Shown one piece after another: positions 8,756-17,102 of a stretch of DNA of 64,000 bases. Position numbers and translations under genes: made by a program. Source of the DNA: Pseudomonas kuykendallii (lineage in GTDB: Bacteria; Pseudomonadota; Gammaproteobacteria; Pseudomonadales; Pseudomonadaceae). Positions within the stretch are counted from its first letter, which is position 1, and every line of letters begins with the position of its first letter. The notes below the pieces were generated by a model, which ran no database searches, was not told the DNA's origin, and saw nothing but the letters and a program-made list of their open reading frames with translations. Where the stretch lies: positions 248,001 to 312,000 of the forward strand of contig NZ_FNNU01000003.1 in the NCBI RefSeq assembly GCF_900106975.1, given 5' to 3'.

Positions 8756-9439
8756 TCAGTACGCGCTGGCGTTATCGACCTTGAAGTTGTACAGCTGGCG
8801 AGCCGAGCCGTAGCGTTTGAAATCGGCGGCGTTTTCCTTGAACCCGGCGCGATTGAGCAGCGCCTGCAGCTCCTCGATGTGCTCGGCACGCATCTCTTTC
8901 TCGATGCAGTCCGAACCCAGCGACTCGACGCTGCCTTTGACGAAAATCCTGGTTTCGTACAGCGAATCGCCCAGCGCATCGCCGGCATCGCCACACACCA
9001 CCAGCCGTCCGGCCTGGCCCATGAAGCAGCTCATGTGGCCGATGCTGCCACCGACCACGATGTCGATGCCCTTCATGGAAATGCCGCAGCGTGCGCCGGC
9101 ATCGCCTTCGATGACCAGCAGGCCGCCATGAGCGGTTGCACCGGCGGCCTGGGAGGCGCTGCCCTTGACGCGCACATAGCCGCTCATCATGTTCTCGGCG
9201 CAGCCCACGCCGACGTTGCCGTGCACGGTGACCGAGGCCTTCTGGTTCATGCCCGCGCAGTAATAGCCGGCATGCCCCTGGATATCGATGGAGATGGCTT
9301 CGTTGACGCCGACCGCGAGGTTGTGGGCGCCGTTGGGATGGGTCACAACCCACTCGCGCTCGTCGACAGCCTGGGCCTGGTCGTGCAGGGCCTGGTTGAG
9401 GTCACGCACGCTGGCGCTGGAAAGATCGATGGTTTTCAT
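8756..9439 (-). CDS. mgsB: N-methylglutamate synthase subunit B (GXGXG domain)
   Basis: 227 residues made mostly of the right-handed beta-helix repeat seen at the C terminus of glutamate synthase: repeated Gly-rich turns such as NVGVGCAENMMSG, ATAHGGLLVIEGDAG and GGSIGHMSC. It is the structural subunit of MgsABC (GlxC-like). Its ATG overlaps the mgsA stop as ATGA, which implies translational coupling. Confidence 0.85.
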   Translation of the reverse strand: MKTIDLSSASVRDLNQALHDQAQAVDEREWVVTHPNGAHNLAVGVNEAISIDIQGHAGYYCAGMNQKASVTVHGNVGVGCAENMMSGYVRVKGSASQAAGATAHGGLLVIEGDAGARCGISMKGIDIVVGGSIGHMSCFMGQAGRLVVCGDAGDALGDSLYETRIFVKGSVESLGSDCIEKEMRAEHIEELQALLNRAGFKENAADFKRYGSARQLYNFKVDNASAY

Positions 9440-10350
9440 GCTGCGTGCTCCTTCTTGCGTTCCCAGATGTACAGGGTGGCGGGAACCGGTTCCCAGACCT
9501 TGGCCTTGTCGATGCCCGGCAGGCTGGACAGCGCCTGGTATTCCGAGGCCATGGCGACGTAGTCGTCGGTCTCGGCGAGGATCGCCGGCTTGCAGGCGAT
9601 CGGGTCGCGGATCACCGCAAAGCCGTTGCGGGTGCCGATGGCGAAGGTGAAGAAGCCGTCCAGCGCCTCCAGCGAGCTATCCAGCGCCTGCTTCAGCGAG
9701 TCGCCCTGCTGCAGGCGCCAGGCCAGGTAACCGGCGGCGACCTCGGTGTCGTTCTCGGTCTCGAAGTGAATGCCTTCGCGGCGCAGTTCCTGGCGCAGGC
9801 GGAAGTGGTTGGACAGCGAGCCGTTGTGCACCAGGCAGAGGTCGGCGCCGGTGGAGAACGGGTGGCTGCCTTCCATGGTCACCGCGCTTTCGGTGGCCAT
9901 GCGGGTGTGGCCGATGATGTGGCTGCCCTTCATCGAAGCCAGGCCGAAGCGCTCGGAAATCTCCCGCGGCAAGCCCATGCCCTTGAGAATCTCGATGCTC
10001 TGCCCGGCGCTCATGATGCGCACGCTCGGCGCCAGCTCGCTCAACGCGGCGCGCACGGCACTTTCTTCGGCCTTGATCTTGAGCACGATGGCGCTGGCGT
10101 TCTGAAACCAGTCCAGCTCGGCGCCGAGCTTTTTCCCCACGGCCTTAACCAGGGCCGCGAAGTCAAAGCCCTCGGTGGTCGCCTGCAGGGTCAGCTTGAC
10201 CCAGCCATCGGCCACTTCATCGCCATAGATGGCAAAGCCGGCGCTGTCCGGGCCGCGGTCGGTCATGGCCTCGAGCATCGGCTCGAACAGCTTGCCGAGC
10301 TGCGATTCCAGCTGCGGATTTTTCAGGTAAAGCCCCACGATTCCACACAT
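9436..10350 (-). CDS. mgsA: N-methylglutamate synthase subunit A (class II glutamine amidotransferase domain)
   Basis: 304 residues. MCGIVGLY places the Ntn-type nucleophile Cys2 at the processed N terminus; RGPDSAGFA and GHTRMATES are further class II amidotransferase motifs. In this pathway the subunit releases the amine from gamma-glutamylmethylamide and channels it to MgsC. First gene of the overlapping mgsAB pair and 73 bp downstream of gmaS, with a GC-rich hairpin in that gap. Confidence 0.85.
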   Translation of the reverse strand: MCGIVGLYLKNPQLESQLGKLFEPMLEAMTDRGPDSAGFAIYGDEVADGWVKLTLQATTEGFDFAALVKAVGKKLGAELDWFQNASAIVLKIKAEESAVRAALSELAPSVRIMSAGQSIEILKGMGLPREISERFGLASMKGSHIIGHTRMATESAVTMEGSHPFSTGADLCLVHNGSLSNHFRLRQELRREGIHFETENDTEVAAGYLAWRLQQGDSLKQALDSSLEALDGFFTFAIGTRNGFAVIRDPIACKPAILAETDDYVAMASEYQALSSLPGIDKAKVWEPVPATLYIWERKKEHAA

Positions 10351-10423
10351 AGCTAAAACTCCTGGGCAGAAGGCGCCCTACCCACGGGCGGGCGCCGGAA
10401 AACGGTTGAACGAAGAGGTCGGA

Positions 10424-11758
10424 TTAGAAGAATTCGGTGTAGCGCTTGATCTCCCAGTCGGAGACGTGCCGGCTGTACTCCACCCATTCCATGCGCTTGA
10501 GCTTGATGAACTCGCCGACGATCTCCTTGCCCATCACCTCGGCGAACAGCGAGTCGGCTTCCAGCGCATCGCAGGCTTCCTTGAGCGACTGCGGCAGGGT
10601 CTTGATGCCTCGCGCGGCAATGGCTTCGAGGCCCAGCGCGTAGAGGTTTTCGTTGCAGATCTGATCGGGCATCAGCTGGCGGTCGATGCCGTCGAGCCCG
10701 GCGGCGATGATCGCGGCGCTGACCAGGTACGGGTTGCAGCCGGCGTCCGGCAGGCGGAACTCCAGGCGGCCATAGGGCACCCGCACCATCGCCGAGCGGT
10801 TGTTGGCGCCAAAGGCGATGAACGCCGGCGCCCAGGTGGCGCCGGACAGCGAGTTGCCGACCACCAGGCGCTTGTAGGAATTCACCGTCGGCGCGGCGAA
10901 GGCGCACAACGCCGGGCCATGGGCCAGCAGGCCGGCGGCGAAGTGATAGGCGAGCTTCGACAGGCCCATGCCGTTCTTGTCACTGGCATCGAAGAACAGG
11001 TTCTTGCTCTCGGCGCTGGCGAGGGACAGGTGGAAGTGCATGCCATTGCCGGCCCGCCTCGGGTCCGGCTTGGGCATGAACGAGCAGATCATGCCCAGGT
11101 CGTTGGCGATCTCGCCGGCGGCCATGCGGAAGAAGGTGAAGCGGTCCGCCGACTCCATGGCATCGCTGTAGGTGTAATTGATCTCGAACTGGCCGTTGGC
11201 GTCTTCGTGGTCGATTTGGTAGATGTCGAAACCGACCGGCTGCAGCGCCTCCGTCAGCTTTTCCAGAAACTCGCGGGAGCGCGACAGGCCCTTGTAGTCG
11301 TAGCAGGGCTTGTCGAGGTTATCGCTGGCATCGACCAGTTGCAGCGTGCCGGACTCGTCGCGACGCATCAGGTTGAATTCCGGCTCCAGGCCGGTATTGA
11401 GCGTCCAGCCGCGCGCCTTCAGGCGTTCCACTTGTTGCTGCAGTACATAGCGGCTGTCGTAGGGCCAGGGTTGCCCGTCGACATGCCCGATACACACGAC
11501 CCGCCCGTAACCCGGCTGCCACGGTACGGGGATCAGGGTCGACAGATCGCCCTTGGCCATGAAATCCGGCCCGTGGGGCTCCATGCCCATGCCGCAGATG
11601 GCGAAACCCGCAAACCCTGCCCCCGCTTCCGCCACCGCCTCGAGGCCCGACACCGGCACCGATTTGGTCTTGGCCGAGCCATGGATATCCACGAACTGGG
11701 CAAGGACATACTTGATCGCGTGTTTCTCGATGACCTGTTGGGTTTCGCTTGGCAACAT
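10424..11758 (-). CDS. gmaS: Gamma-glutamylmethylamide synthetase (glutamine-synthetase family)
   Basis: 444 residues from the ATG at 11758 (AGGAG 7 nt upstream; a GTG one codon earlier is possible). It belongs to the GlnT/GmaS branch of glutamine synthetases: [32 protein letters not shown] and [12 protein letters not shown] mark the catalytic domain. GmaS ligates methylamine to glutamate with ATP. GlnT enzymes that use ammonia look similar, but immediate linkage to mgsABC and to a mgd-type operon favours GmaS. A sigma-54 promoter lies 62 bp upstream and an NtrC-like site another ~100 bp further, so nitrogen control is likely. Confidence 0.88.
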   Translation of the reverse strand: MLPSETQQVIEKHAIKYVLAQFVDIHGSAKTKSVPVSGLEAVAEAGAGFAGFAICGMGMEPHGPDFMAKGDLSTLIPVPWQPGYGRVVCIGHVDGQPWPYDSRYVLQQQVERLKARGWTLNTGLEPEFNLMRRDESGTLQLVDASDNLDKPCYDYKGLSRSREFLEKLTEALQPVGFDIYQIDHEDANGQFEINYTYSDAMESADRFTFFRMAAGEIANDLGMICSFMPKPDPRRAGNGMHFHLSLASAESKNLFFDASDKNGMGLSKLAYHFAAGLLAHGPALCAFAAPTVNSYKRLVVGNSLSGATWAPAFIAFGANNRSAMVRVPYGRLEFRLPDAGCNPYLVSAAIIAAGLDGIDRQLMPDQICNENLYALGLEAIAARGIKTLPQSLKEACDALEADSLFAEVMGKEIVGEFIKLKRMEWVEYSRHVSDWEIKRYTEFF

Positions 11759-11819
11759 CACGTGGCTCCTGTCGACTCGGTGATTATTCCAATAAGGAAA
11801 TTAACTTTCCCATTAAGAA

Positions 11820-11835
11820 TGCAATCAACTTGCCA
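11820..11835 (-). promoter_or_regulatory. Sigma-54 promoter element for gmaS-mgsABC
   Basis: Read on the minus strand, TGGCAAGTTGATTGCA has GG and GC 10 bp apart and an excellent -12 box. It directs transcription into gmaS. Confidence 0.75.
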
Positions 11836-11933
11836 ATCCCGGCCGTCGCAGGCGAGAGCCAGACACCACGCGGGTTTTCTTCTATCCGCAGGGGAAAAGT
11901 GTTTTCATAGCAGGAAATTCACACCCCCTGGCA

Positions 11934-11950
11934 TGCACCGTTGCAATGCA
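11934..11950. promoter_or_regulatory. NtrC-like binding site upstream of gmaS
   Basis: TGCACC, 5 bp, AATGCA: the first half is a perfect NtrC half-site, the second matches 4 of 6. It is ~100 bp upstream of the gmaS sigma-54 element, and a very similar site precedes amtB (4674-4690). Confidence 0.45.
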
Positions 11951-12003
11951 GCCTGATCATTCCTGGTGCGAATCTATTATTCATATTTAGAAAATGGCAG
12001 TGC

Positions 12004-12603
12004 ATGAGCAAGAGCATAGAGACTCCACCCCGTTTGCAGCTTGAGCAGTACCTGGGCATGCAGATTCGCCGCCAGCGCCTCGCCCAGGAATTGAAAATCG
12101 CCGAGGTCGCGCGCATTGCCGGCATCAGCCAGGGCATGCTCAGCAAGATCGAGAACGCCCAGGTATCCACCAGCCTTGACACCCTCAGCCGGCTCTGCGA
12201 CGTGCTCGGCATGCCGATGTCCAAGCTGTTCAGCCAATATGATCAGCAAGGCAGCGGCGCGCTCCTGGTGAAAGCCAATGAAGGACTCGAGGTGGTGCGC
12301 CGTGGCACCGAGAAGGGCCACACCTATCATTTGCTGAACCACACCCGCGGGCCGAAGAAGAGCTTCGAGGCCTATATGGTCAGCATGGACGATGCCAGCG
12401 AGGAGTTTCCGACCTTCTCCCACCCGGGCACCGAGTTCCTGCACCTGCTCGAAGGCGAACTGGTGTACCGCCACGGCAACCAGCTCTACGCCATGCAGGC
12501 CGGCGACAGCCTGACCTTCGACGCCGAAGTCCCCCACGGCCCGGAGAAGCTGGTGCAGGTGCCGATTCGGCTGTTGTCGATCATGAATTACGGGAAGGAC
12601 TGA
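12004..12603 (+). CDS. XRE-family regulator with C-terminal cupin domain
   Basis: 199 residues from the ATG at 12004, the first that starts the HTH region cleanly. Residues ~18-72 form a Cro/C1 helix-turn-helix (EVARIAGISQGMLSKIE); residues ~115-190 form a cupin barrel (SHPGTEFLHLLEGEL, DAEVPHGPE) that usually binds a small ligand. Such proteins regulate amine, amino-acid and polyamine genes. It is divergent from gmaS, sharing a 245-bp control region, and is the natural candidate for pathway-specific control by glutamate, methylamine or N-methylglutamate; the ligand is not visible. Confidence 0.88.
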   Translation: MSKSIETPPRLQLEQYLGMQIRRQRLAQELKIAEVARIAGISQGMLSKIENAQVSTSLDTLSRLCDVLGMPMSKLFSQYDQQGSGALLVKANEGLEVVRRGTEKGHTYHLLNHTRGPKKSFEAYMVSMDDASEEFPTFSHPGTEFLHLLEGELVYRHGNQLYAMQAGDSLTFDAEVPHGPEKLVQVPIRLLSIMNYGKD

Positions 12604-12680
12604 TCGAACAAGGAACTGCCCAAACTTTTAGACACGTCGATAGATAAAGGTATGGGCGGTTGGTTGGAAGCGAGTGACTG

Positions 12681-12877
12681 CAAGCGGCCGATTCTGTTGA
12701 TAAAGTCGGCCTTGGCCAGAGGCGCCTTTCCAATGTTCGAAAAACGTACGATTTTGACGTTGCTGCGTAAAAACCAAGGTAGGTCAGTCTTCCGTACGAC
12801 TCAGATTTCTACATAAACAACACTCTTTTATGGGCAGAAATCGCCAAGGGACTTTTTCAACAGAATCGGCCGCATGC
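12681..12877. mobile_element. MITE-like element with 28-bp terminal inverted repeats
   Basis: The left end (12681-12708) and the reverse complement of the right end (12850-12877) agree at 26 of 28 bases; both read GCGGCCGATTCTGTTGA near the outside. The ~197-bp interior has no ORF. The structure fits a non-autonomous transposable element or the ends of a deleted insertion sequence. I see no clear target-site duplication. It fills almost all of the 299-bp gap between the XRE-cupin and IclR genes. Confidence 0.6.
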
Positions 12878-12902
12878 TGCCCTTCCCACCGAAGCTCAAC
12901 CC

Positions 12903-13664
12903 TTACCACTCACTCAACTTACTAGCCAACAACTGCGCCTCCTCCTTCATCGCAACCGCCAATGCCTTGCGCCTCGCTTCTGTCATCCGCGGACGTGCCA
13001 AAGCGCAGCTGAGCGCACCCAGCGCCGCGCCATCGGCGATCACGATGGGTACCGCAAGGCCGGTGTAGCCCGGTAACCGCCGATCCGCCAGGCCGCTGGC
13101 GAAGCCAAGGCGGCGCACGCTGTCCAGGCTGTCGATGATTCGTTCGATTTCCAGGCCGTAGTCCAAACGCAGCACCGCCGCGTTGTGCTGCAGGATCTCG
13201 TTGCGCTCGGCGCGTGGCATCTGCGCCAGCAGCACGTGCGAGGCCTGGCCCACGCCCATGGGAATGCGCCCGCCGACCATGCCACTGTAGCTCTGTACCG
13301 GCTGTTCGCCCGTCAGCAGGTCCAGACACAGCACGTGGTAGCCGTCCGGCACCAGCAGGAAGAAGCTGTCGCCGAAACGTTGCGCCAGGCGCAGCAGCAC
13401 CGGGCGCACCAGTTCGCGGATAGCGCTGGCATTGCCGGCCTGGGCGCCGAGGGCGAAGAGTTCGTAGCCCAGCACGTAGCGCCCGCGTTGCGTGGCCGGG
13501 CGCACGAAGCCCTGACGGCGCAGAGCCTGCAACAGGCGGTAGGCGGTCGGCCGTGAACAACCACACGCCTCGCACAGCTCATCCAGCGCGGCACCCTGCA
13601 CGCCCGCCGTCGCGATGCGGCGTAATAGATGAAAGGCCCGCTCCAGGCTTTGGGTGCCGCTCAT
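12903..13664 (-). CDS. IclR-family transcriptional regulator
   Basis: 253 residues from the ATG at 13664. N-terminal winged helix (LDELCEACGCSRPTAYRLLQ, residues ~25-45) and an IclR effector domain with GRIPMGVGQASHVLLA and LPGYTGLAVPI. It is divergent from an FAD oxidoreductase gene 131 bp away and probably controls it in response to that enzyme's substrate or product. Confidence 0.9.
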   Translation of the reverse strand: MSGTQSLERAFHLLRRIATAGVQGAALDELCEACGCSRPTAYRLLQALRRQGFVRPATQRGRYVLGYELFALGAQAGNASAIRELVRPVLLRLAQRFGDSFFLLVPDGYHVLCLDLLTGEQPVQSYSGMVGGRIPMGVGQASHVLLAQMPRAERNEILQHNAAVLRLDYGLEIERIIDSLDSVRRLGFASGLADRRLPGYTGLAVPIVIADGAALGALSCALARPRMTEARRKALAVAMKEEAQLLASKLSEW

Positions 13665-13795
13665 GCCGTTCTCACATGCTGATAAAGAAGTGCCGGCGAA
13701 CACGGTGCAAGTTGCGCGCCGCCCACTCCACGGCAAGCTCGGCGCAGGTTCTTTCGGTGCGTACGGCGCACCCCACGTTGCCCTGGAGAATGTGC

Positions 13796-15091
13796 ATGTA
13801 CCCGCAGATCGAACGCGTCGATGGCGACAGCCGCCTGCCCAGCGAAAGCGAGGTCGCCATCATCGGCGGCGGCATCATCGGCATCTGCACCGCCTACTGG
13901 CTGGCCGCGCGCGGCATTCCGGTGGTGCTTCTGGAAAAGGGCGTGATCGCCGGCGAGCAGTCCTCACGCAACTGGGGCTGGTGCCGCAGCATGGGCCGCG
14001 ACCTCGCGGAAATCCCCCTGGCCCTGGCCAGCCTGCAGCTGTGGCAAACCTGGCAGGACGAGTGGCCCGGCGACCTCGGCTTTCGCCGCAGCGGCGTGCT
14101 CTACGCCTGTGAAACCCCGCAGCAGTTGCAGCAACAGGCCGACTGGTTAAAGGCCGCTCGCCACTACGGCGCCGACGCCCATCTAGTGCAGCGTGATGAC
14201 CTGCGCAACCACTGGCCGGATGGCCTGCGTGCCGGCTGGAGTGGCGCCCTGCACGCCCCTGCCGATGGCCGTGCCGAACCGCAGCAGGCCACGGCGGTGA
14301 TCGCTCGCCAGGCACAACGCCTGGGCGCACGCGTGCTGACCGGCTGTGCGGTGCGCGGCCTGGATATAGAAGGCGGACTCGTGGCCGGGTTGTTCACCGA
14401 GCGTGGCCGGCTGCGCTGCAACAGCGTGGTGCTGGCCGGCGGCGCCTGGTCGTCGCTGTTCTGCCGTCAGCACGGCATCCGCCTGCCGCAGCTCAAGGTG
14501 ATCGCCTCGGTCCTGCGCACCGCGCCGATGCCCGGCGGCCCGGAGATCGCCGTGGGCGCCAGCCGCTATGCCTTTCGCAAACGCCTGGACGGCGGCTACA
14601 CCATCGCCCAGCGCAACGGCAACCTGGCGCCTATCACCCCGGACAGTTTTCGTTATCTGCGCGACTTTCTTCCGGCGCTGGGCAAGCAGTACCGCGAGCT
14701 ACGCCTGCGCCTGGATCACCACTTCCTCGATGAACTGCGCATACCGCGGCGCTGGGCTATGGACCAGCCCAGCCCGTTCGAGGCCTGCCGGGTGCTCGAT
14801 CCGCAACCCTCGGCGAGCATCCTTGGCGAAGCCCGCCGCGAGCTGGCAAAGGCCTTTCCGTTCTTTCGCGACCTGCAGGTGGCGCAGAGCTGGGCCGGGA
14901 TGATGGACGTGACCCCGGACGCGATCCCGGTGATCGGCCCGGTCGACAGCCTGCCGGGCCTGCTGCTCTCCACCGGCTATTCCGGCCATGGCTTCGGCAT
15001 CGCTCCGGGTGCCGGGCACCTGCTCGCCGACCTCATCACCGGCGCCACGCCGTTGGTCGATCCCACGCCGTTCCGCTTTTCTCGGCTGTGA
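13796..15091 (+). CDS. FAD-dependent amine/amino-acid oxidoreductase (DAO family)
   Basis: 431 residues from the ATG at 13796 (GGAG at 13784). The ADP-binding fold is EVAIIGGGIIGICTAYWLAA, followed by LLEKG; the C-terminal FAD motif is STGYSGHGFGIAPG. The DAO family oxidises secondary or D-amino acids and polyamine conjugates (DadA, PuuB, opine oxidase types). Context suggests a compound that feeds glutamate or C1 pools, but sequence does not tell which. Followed by a long palindrome (15093-15158) that probably ends the transcript. Confidence 0.85.
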   Translation: MYPQIERVDGDSRLPSESEVAIIGGGIIGICTAYWLAARGIPVVLLEKGVIAGEQSSRNWGWCRSMGRDLAEIPLALASLQLWQTWQDEWPGDLGFRRSGVLYACETPQQLQQQADWLKAARHYGADAHLVQRDDLRNHWPDGLRAGWSGALHAPADGRAEPQQATAVIARQAQRLGARVLTGCAVRGLDIEGGLVAGLFTERGRLRCNSVVLAGGAWSSLFCRQHGIRLPQLKVIASVLRTAPMPGGPEIAVGASRYAFRKRLDGGYTIAQRNGNLAPITPDSFRYLRDFLPALGKQYRELRLRLDHHFLDELRIPRRWAMDQPSPFEACRVLDPQPSASILGEARRELAKAFPFFRDLQVAQSWAGMMDVTPDAIPVIGPVDSLPGLLLSTGYSGHGFGIAPGAGHLLADLITGATPLVDPTPFRFSRL

Positions 15092-15092
15092 C

Positions 15093-15158
15093 CGTAGGGT
15101 GCGCCGTGCGCGCCAACAGGCACCGTGGCAGCACCCGGTGCGCGCGGCGCACCCTACG
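15093..15158. repeat. Long imperfect palindrome downstream of the FAD oxidoreductase
   Basis: CGTAGGGTGCGCCGTGCGCG and its near-complement at 15137-15158 flank a ~20-bp loop. This GTAGGGTGCGCC palindrome is a REP-type repeat of Pseudomonas; a related GGGTTACGGCGC / GCGCCTAACCC structure is at 57705-57764. Confidence 0.6.
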
Positions 15159-15360
15159 CGCGCTTCCTGAACGTACTGGGCTGCGATCTTGTTTCCTTTA
15201 AGGATAAAAAAATTCCCTACAGGCATGGACACGAAGAATCCGTTCGCTTATAAAAACCACCAACACGAAAAATATATTCGTAGCAGTTAATTATCTTCGC
15301 GAGCGAATAACCGTTTCATTACTGAATATCTTCCTGCCGCCGCCCCGCAGAGGACTCGAC
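15159..15360 (+). promoter_or_regulatory. AT-rich control region of the purU-folD-mgd operon
   Basis: About 200 bp much richer in A/T than its surroundings. No sigma-54 element with correct spacing is present. A short inverted repeat TTCGC-GA-GCGAA near 15296-15307 could be an operator for one of the IclR regulators, but it is brief. GAGGAC (15350-15355) is the purU ribosome site. Confidence 0.4.
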
Positions 15361-16227
15361 ATGCAACACGCCCAGAACCAGTACGTGATCAACATCAGTT
15401 GCCCGGCCACCTCGGGTATCGTCGCCGCGGTGGCGTCGTTTCTTGCCGAACATCAGTGCTACATCAGCGAGATGTCGCAGTTCGATGACGAGGTCAGCAG
15501 CACCTTCTTCATGCGCGCGGTGTTCCGCTTCAACACCGGCGTGACCGATGACCTGGCGAAGATCGAGGAAGGCTTCGCCGCGGTGGCCAGCACCTTCGAC
15601 ATGACCTGGGGCCTGTTCAGCACCAGCAAGCCGATGCGCGTGCTGTTGATGGTCAGCAAGTTCGACCATTGCCTGGCCGACCTGCTCTATCGCCACCAGA
15701 AGGGCGAGCTGAACATGGAGATCACCGCCATCGTCTCCAACCACCTCGACCTGCGTCCCATGGCCGAGCGCGAGGGCATTCGCTTCATCTACCTGCCGGT
15801 AACCAAGGACAGCAAGAGCGTCCAGGAAGCCGAGCTGATGAAGATCGTCGACGAAACCGGCACCGAGCTGGTGGTGCTGGCGCGCTACATGCAGATTCTC
15901 TCCAACAACCTGTGCAAACAGCTGACGGGCCGGGCGATCAACATCCACCACTCGTTCCTGCCCGGTTTCAAGGGGGCCAAGCCTTACCACCAGGCGTTCG
16001 AGCGCGGCGTGAAGCTGATCGGTGCTACCGCCCACTACGTCACCTCGGATCTCGACGAAGGCCCGATCATCGAGCAGGAAGTGCAGCGCGTGGATCACGC
16101 CCTGAAGCCCGATGACCTGGTCGCCATTGGCCGCGATACCGAAACCGTGGCGCTGTCGCGGGCCGTGAAGTACCACACGGAGCACCGCGTGTTCCTCAAC
16201 GGCGACCGCACGGTGATCTTCCGATGA
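15361..16227 (+). CDS. purU: Formyltetrahydrofolate deformylase
   Basis: 288 residues: an ACT domain (residues 1-85, [17 protein letters not shown]) and a formyl-transferase-type hydrolase domain with [18 protein letters not shown] and THYV-like [15 protein letters not shown]. It hydrolyses 10-formyl-tetrahydrofolate to formate and tetrahydrofolate. As first gene of an operon with folD and the mgd genes it is probably a pathway copy that drains the methyl carbon as formate and recycles folate. Its stop overlaps the folD start (ATGA). Confidence 0.93.
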   Translation: MQHAQNQYVINISCPATSGIVAAVASFLAEHQCYISEMSQFDDEVSSTFFMRAVFRFNTGVTDDLAKIEEGFAAVASTFDMTWGLFSTSKPMRVLLMVSKFDHCLADLLYRHQKGELNMEITAIVSNHLDLRPMAEREGIRFIYLPVTKDSKSVQEAELMKIVDETGTELVVLARYMQILSNNLCKQLTGRAINIHHSFLPGFKGAKPYHQAFERGVKLIGATAHYVTSDLDEGPIIEQEVQRVDHALKPDDLVAIGRDTETVALSRAVKYHTEHRVFLNGDRTVIFR

Positions 16228-17102
16228 GTACCTTGATCGACGGCAAGGCCGCGGCCGCCCGCGTACTCGCCGAAGTGCAGGCGGAGGTCGGGCAACTGCA
16301 GGCCCAGGGCGTCGAACCGGCCCTGGCCGTGGTGCTGGTGGGGGACGATCCGGCCAGCCACGTCTACGTGCGCAACAAGGTTCTGCGCGCCGGTGAAGTG
16401 GGCATTCGTTCGCTCGAGTATCGCTTGCCGGCCGAGGCCAGTGCCGAGGCGGTGCTGGAAGTGGTCGCCGGGCTGAATGCCGACGCGGCCGTGCACGGCA
16501 TCCTGGTGCAGTTACCACTGCCCGGACACATCGACGAAGTGCGCGTGCTGCAGGCCATCGACCCGGCCAAGGACGTCGACGGCTTCCACAGCGAGAACGT
16601 CGGCGGCCTCAGCCAGGGCCGCCCGGTGCTCACACCCTGCACTCCGGCCGGCTGCATGCGCCTGCTGCGCGACACCCTGGGCGATCTGTCCGGCAAGCAC
16701 GCCGTGGTGGTCGGCCGCTCGAACATCGTCGGCAAACCGATGGCGGCGCTGCTGCTGGCGGCCAACTGCAGCGTCACCGTGCTGCACTCGCGCAGCATCA
16801 AGCCGGAGAAGCTCTGCGGCCAGGCCGACATCGTGATCGCCGCCGTCGGCCGCCCGCGGATGATCGGCGCCGACTGGATCAAGCCCGGCGCGGTGGTGAT
16901 CGATGTCGGCATCAACCGCATCGACGAGAACGGCCGCTCGCGCCTGGTCGGCGATGTCGACTTCGACGCCGTGTTGCCGGTGGCCTCGGCCATCACCCCG
17001 GTGCCCGGCGGCGTCGGCCCCATGACCATCGCCCTGCTGATGCGCAACACCGTACTCGCCGCCCGGCAGCAGACCGGCCAGGCCCTTCAGGAGACCCGCT
17101 GA
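16224..17102 (+). CDS. folD: Methylenetetrahydrofolate dehydrogenase / cyclohydrolase
   Basis: 292 residues. The catalytic Tyr/Lys pair is in YVRNK, the substrate loop in LPLPGH and DVDGFH, and the NADP site in [24 protein letters not shown] closes the active site. It converts 5,10-methylene- to 10-formyl-tetrahydrofolate, linking the dehydrogenase complex downstream to PurU upstream. The overlap with the next gene is TGATG. A separate housekeeping folD is expected elsewhere in the genome. Confidence 0.93.
   Translation: MSTLIDGKAAAARVLAEVQAEVGQLQAQGVEPALAVVLVGDDPASHVYVRNKVLRAGEVGIRSLEYRLPAEASAEAVLEVVAGLNADAAVHGILVQLPLPGHIDEVRVLQAIDPAKDVDGFHSENVGGLSQGRPVLTPCTPAGCMRLLRDTLGDLSGKHAVVVGRSNIVGKPMAALLLAANCSVTVLHSRSIKPEKLCGQADIVIAAVGRPRMIGADWIKPGAVVIDVGINRIDENGRSRLVGDVDFDAVLPVASAITPVPGGVGPMTIALLMRNTVLAARQQTGQALQETR

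Noticed and set aside
11929-11945. Plus-strand sigma-54-like sequence before the XRE-cupin gene
   Set aside because: GG and GC are 11 bp apart instead of 10; the same bases fit an NtrC-like site for gmaS better.
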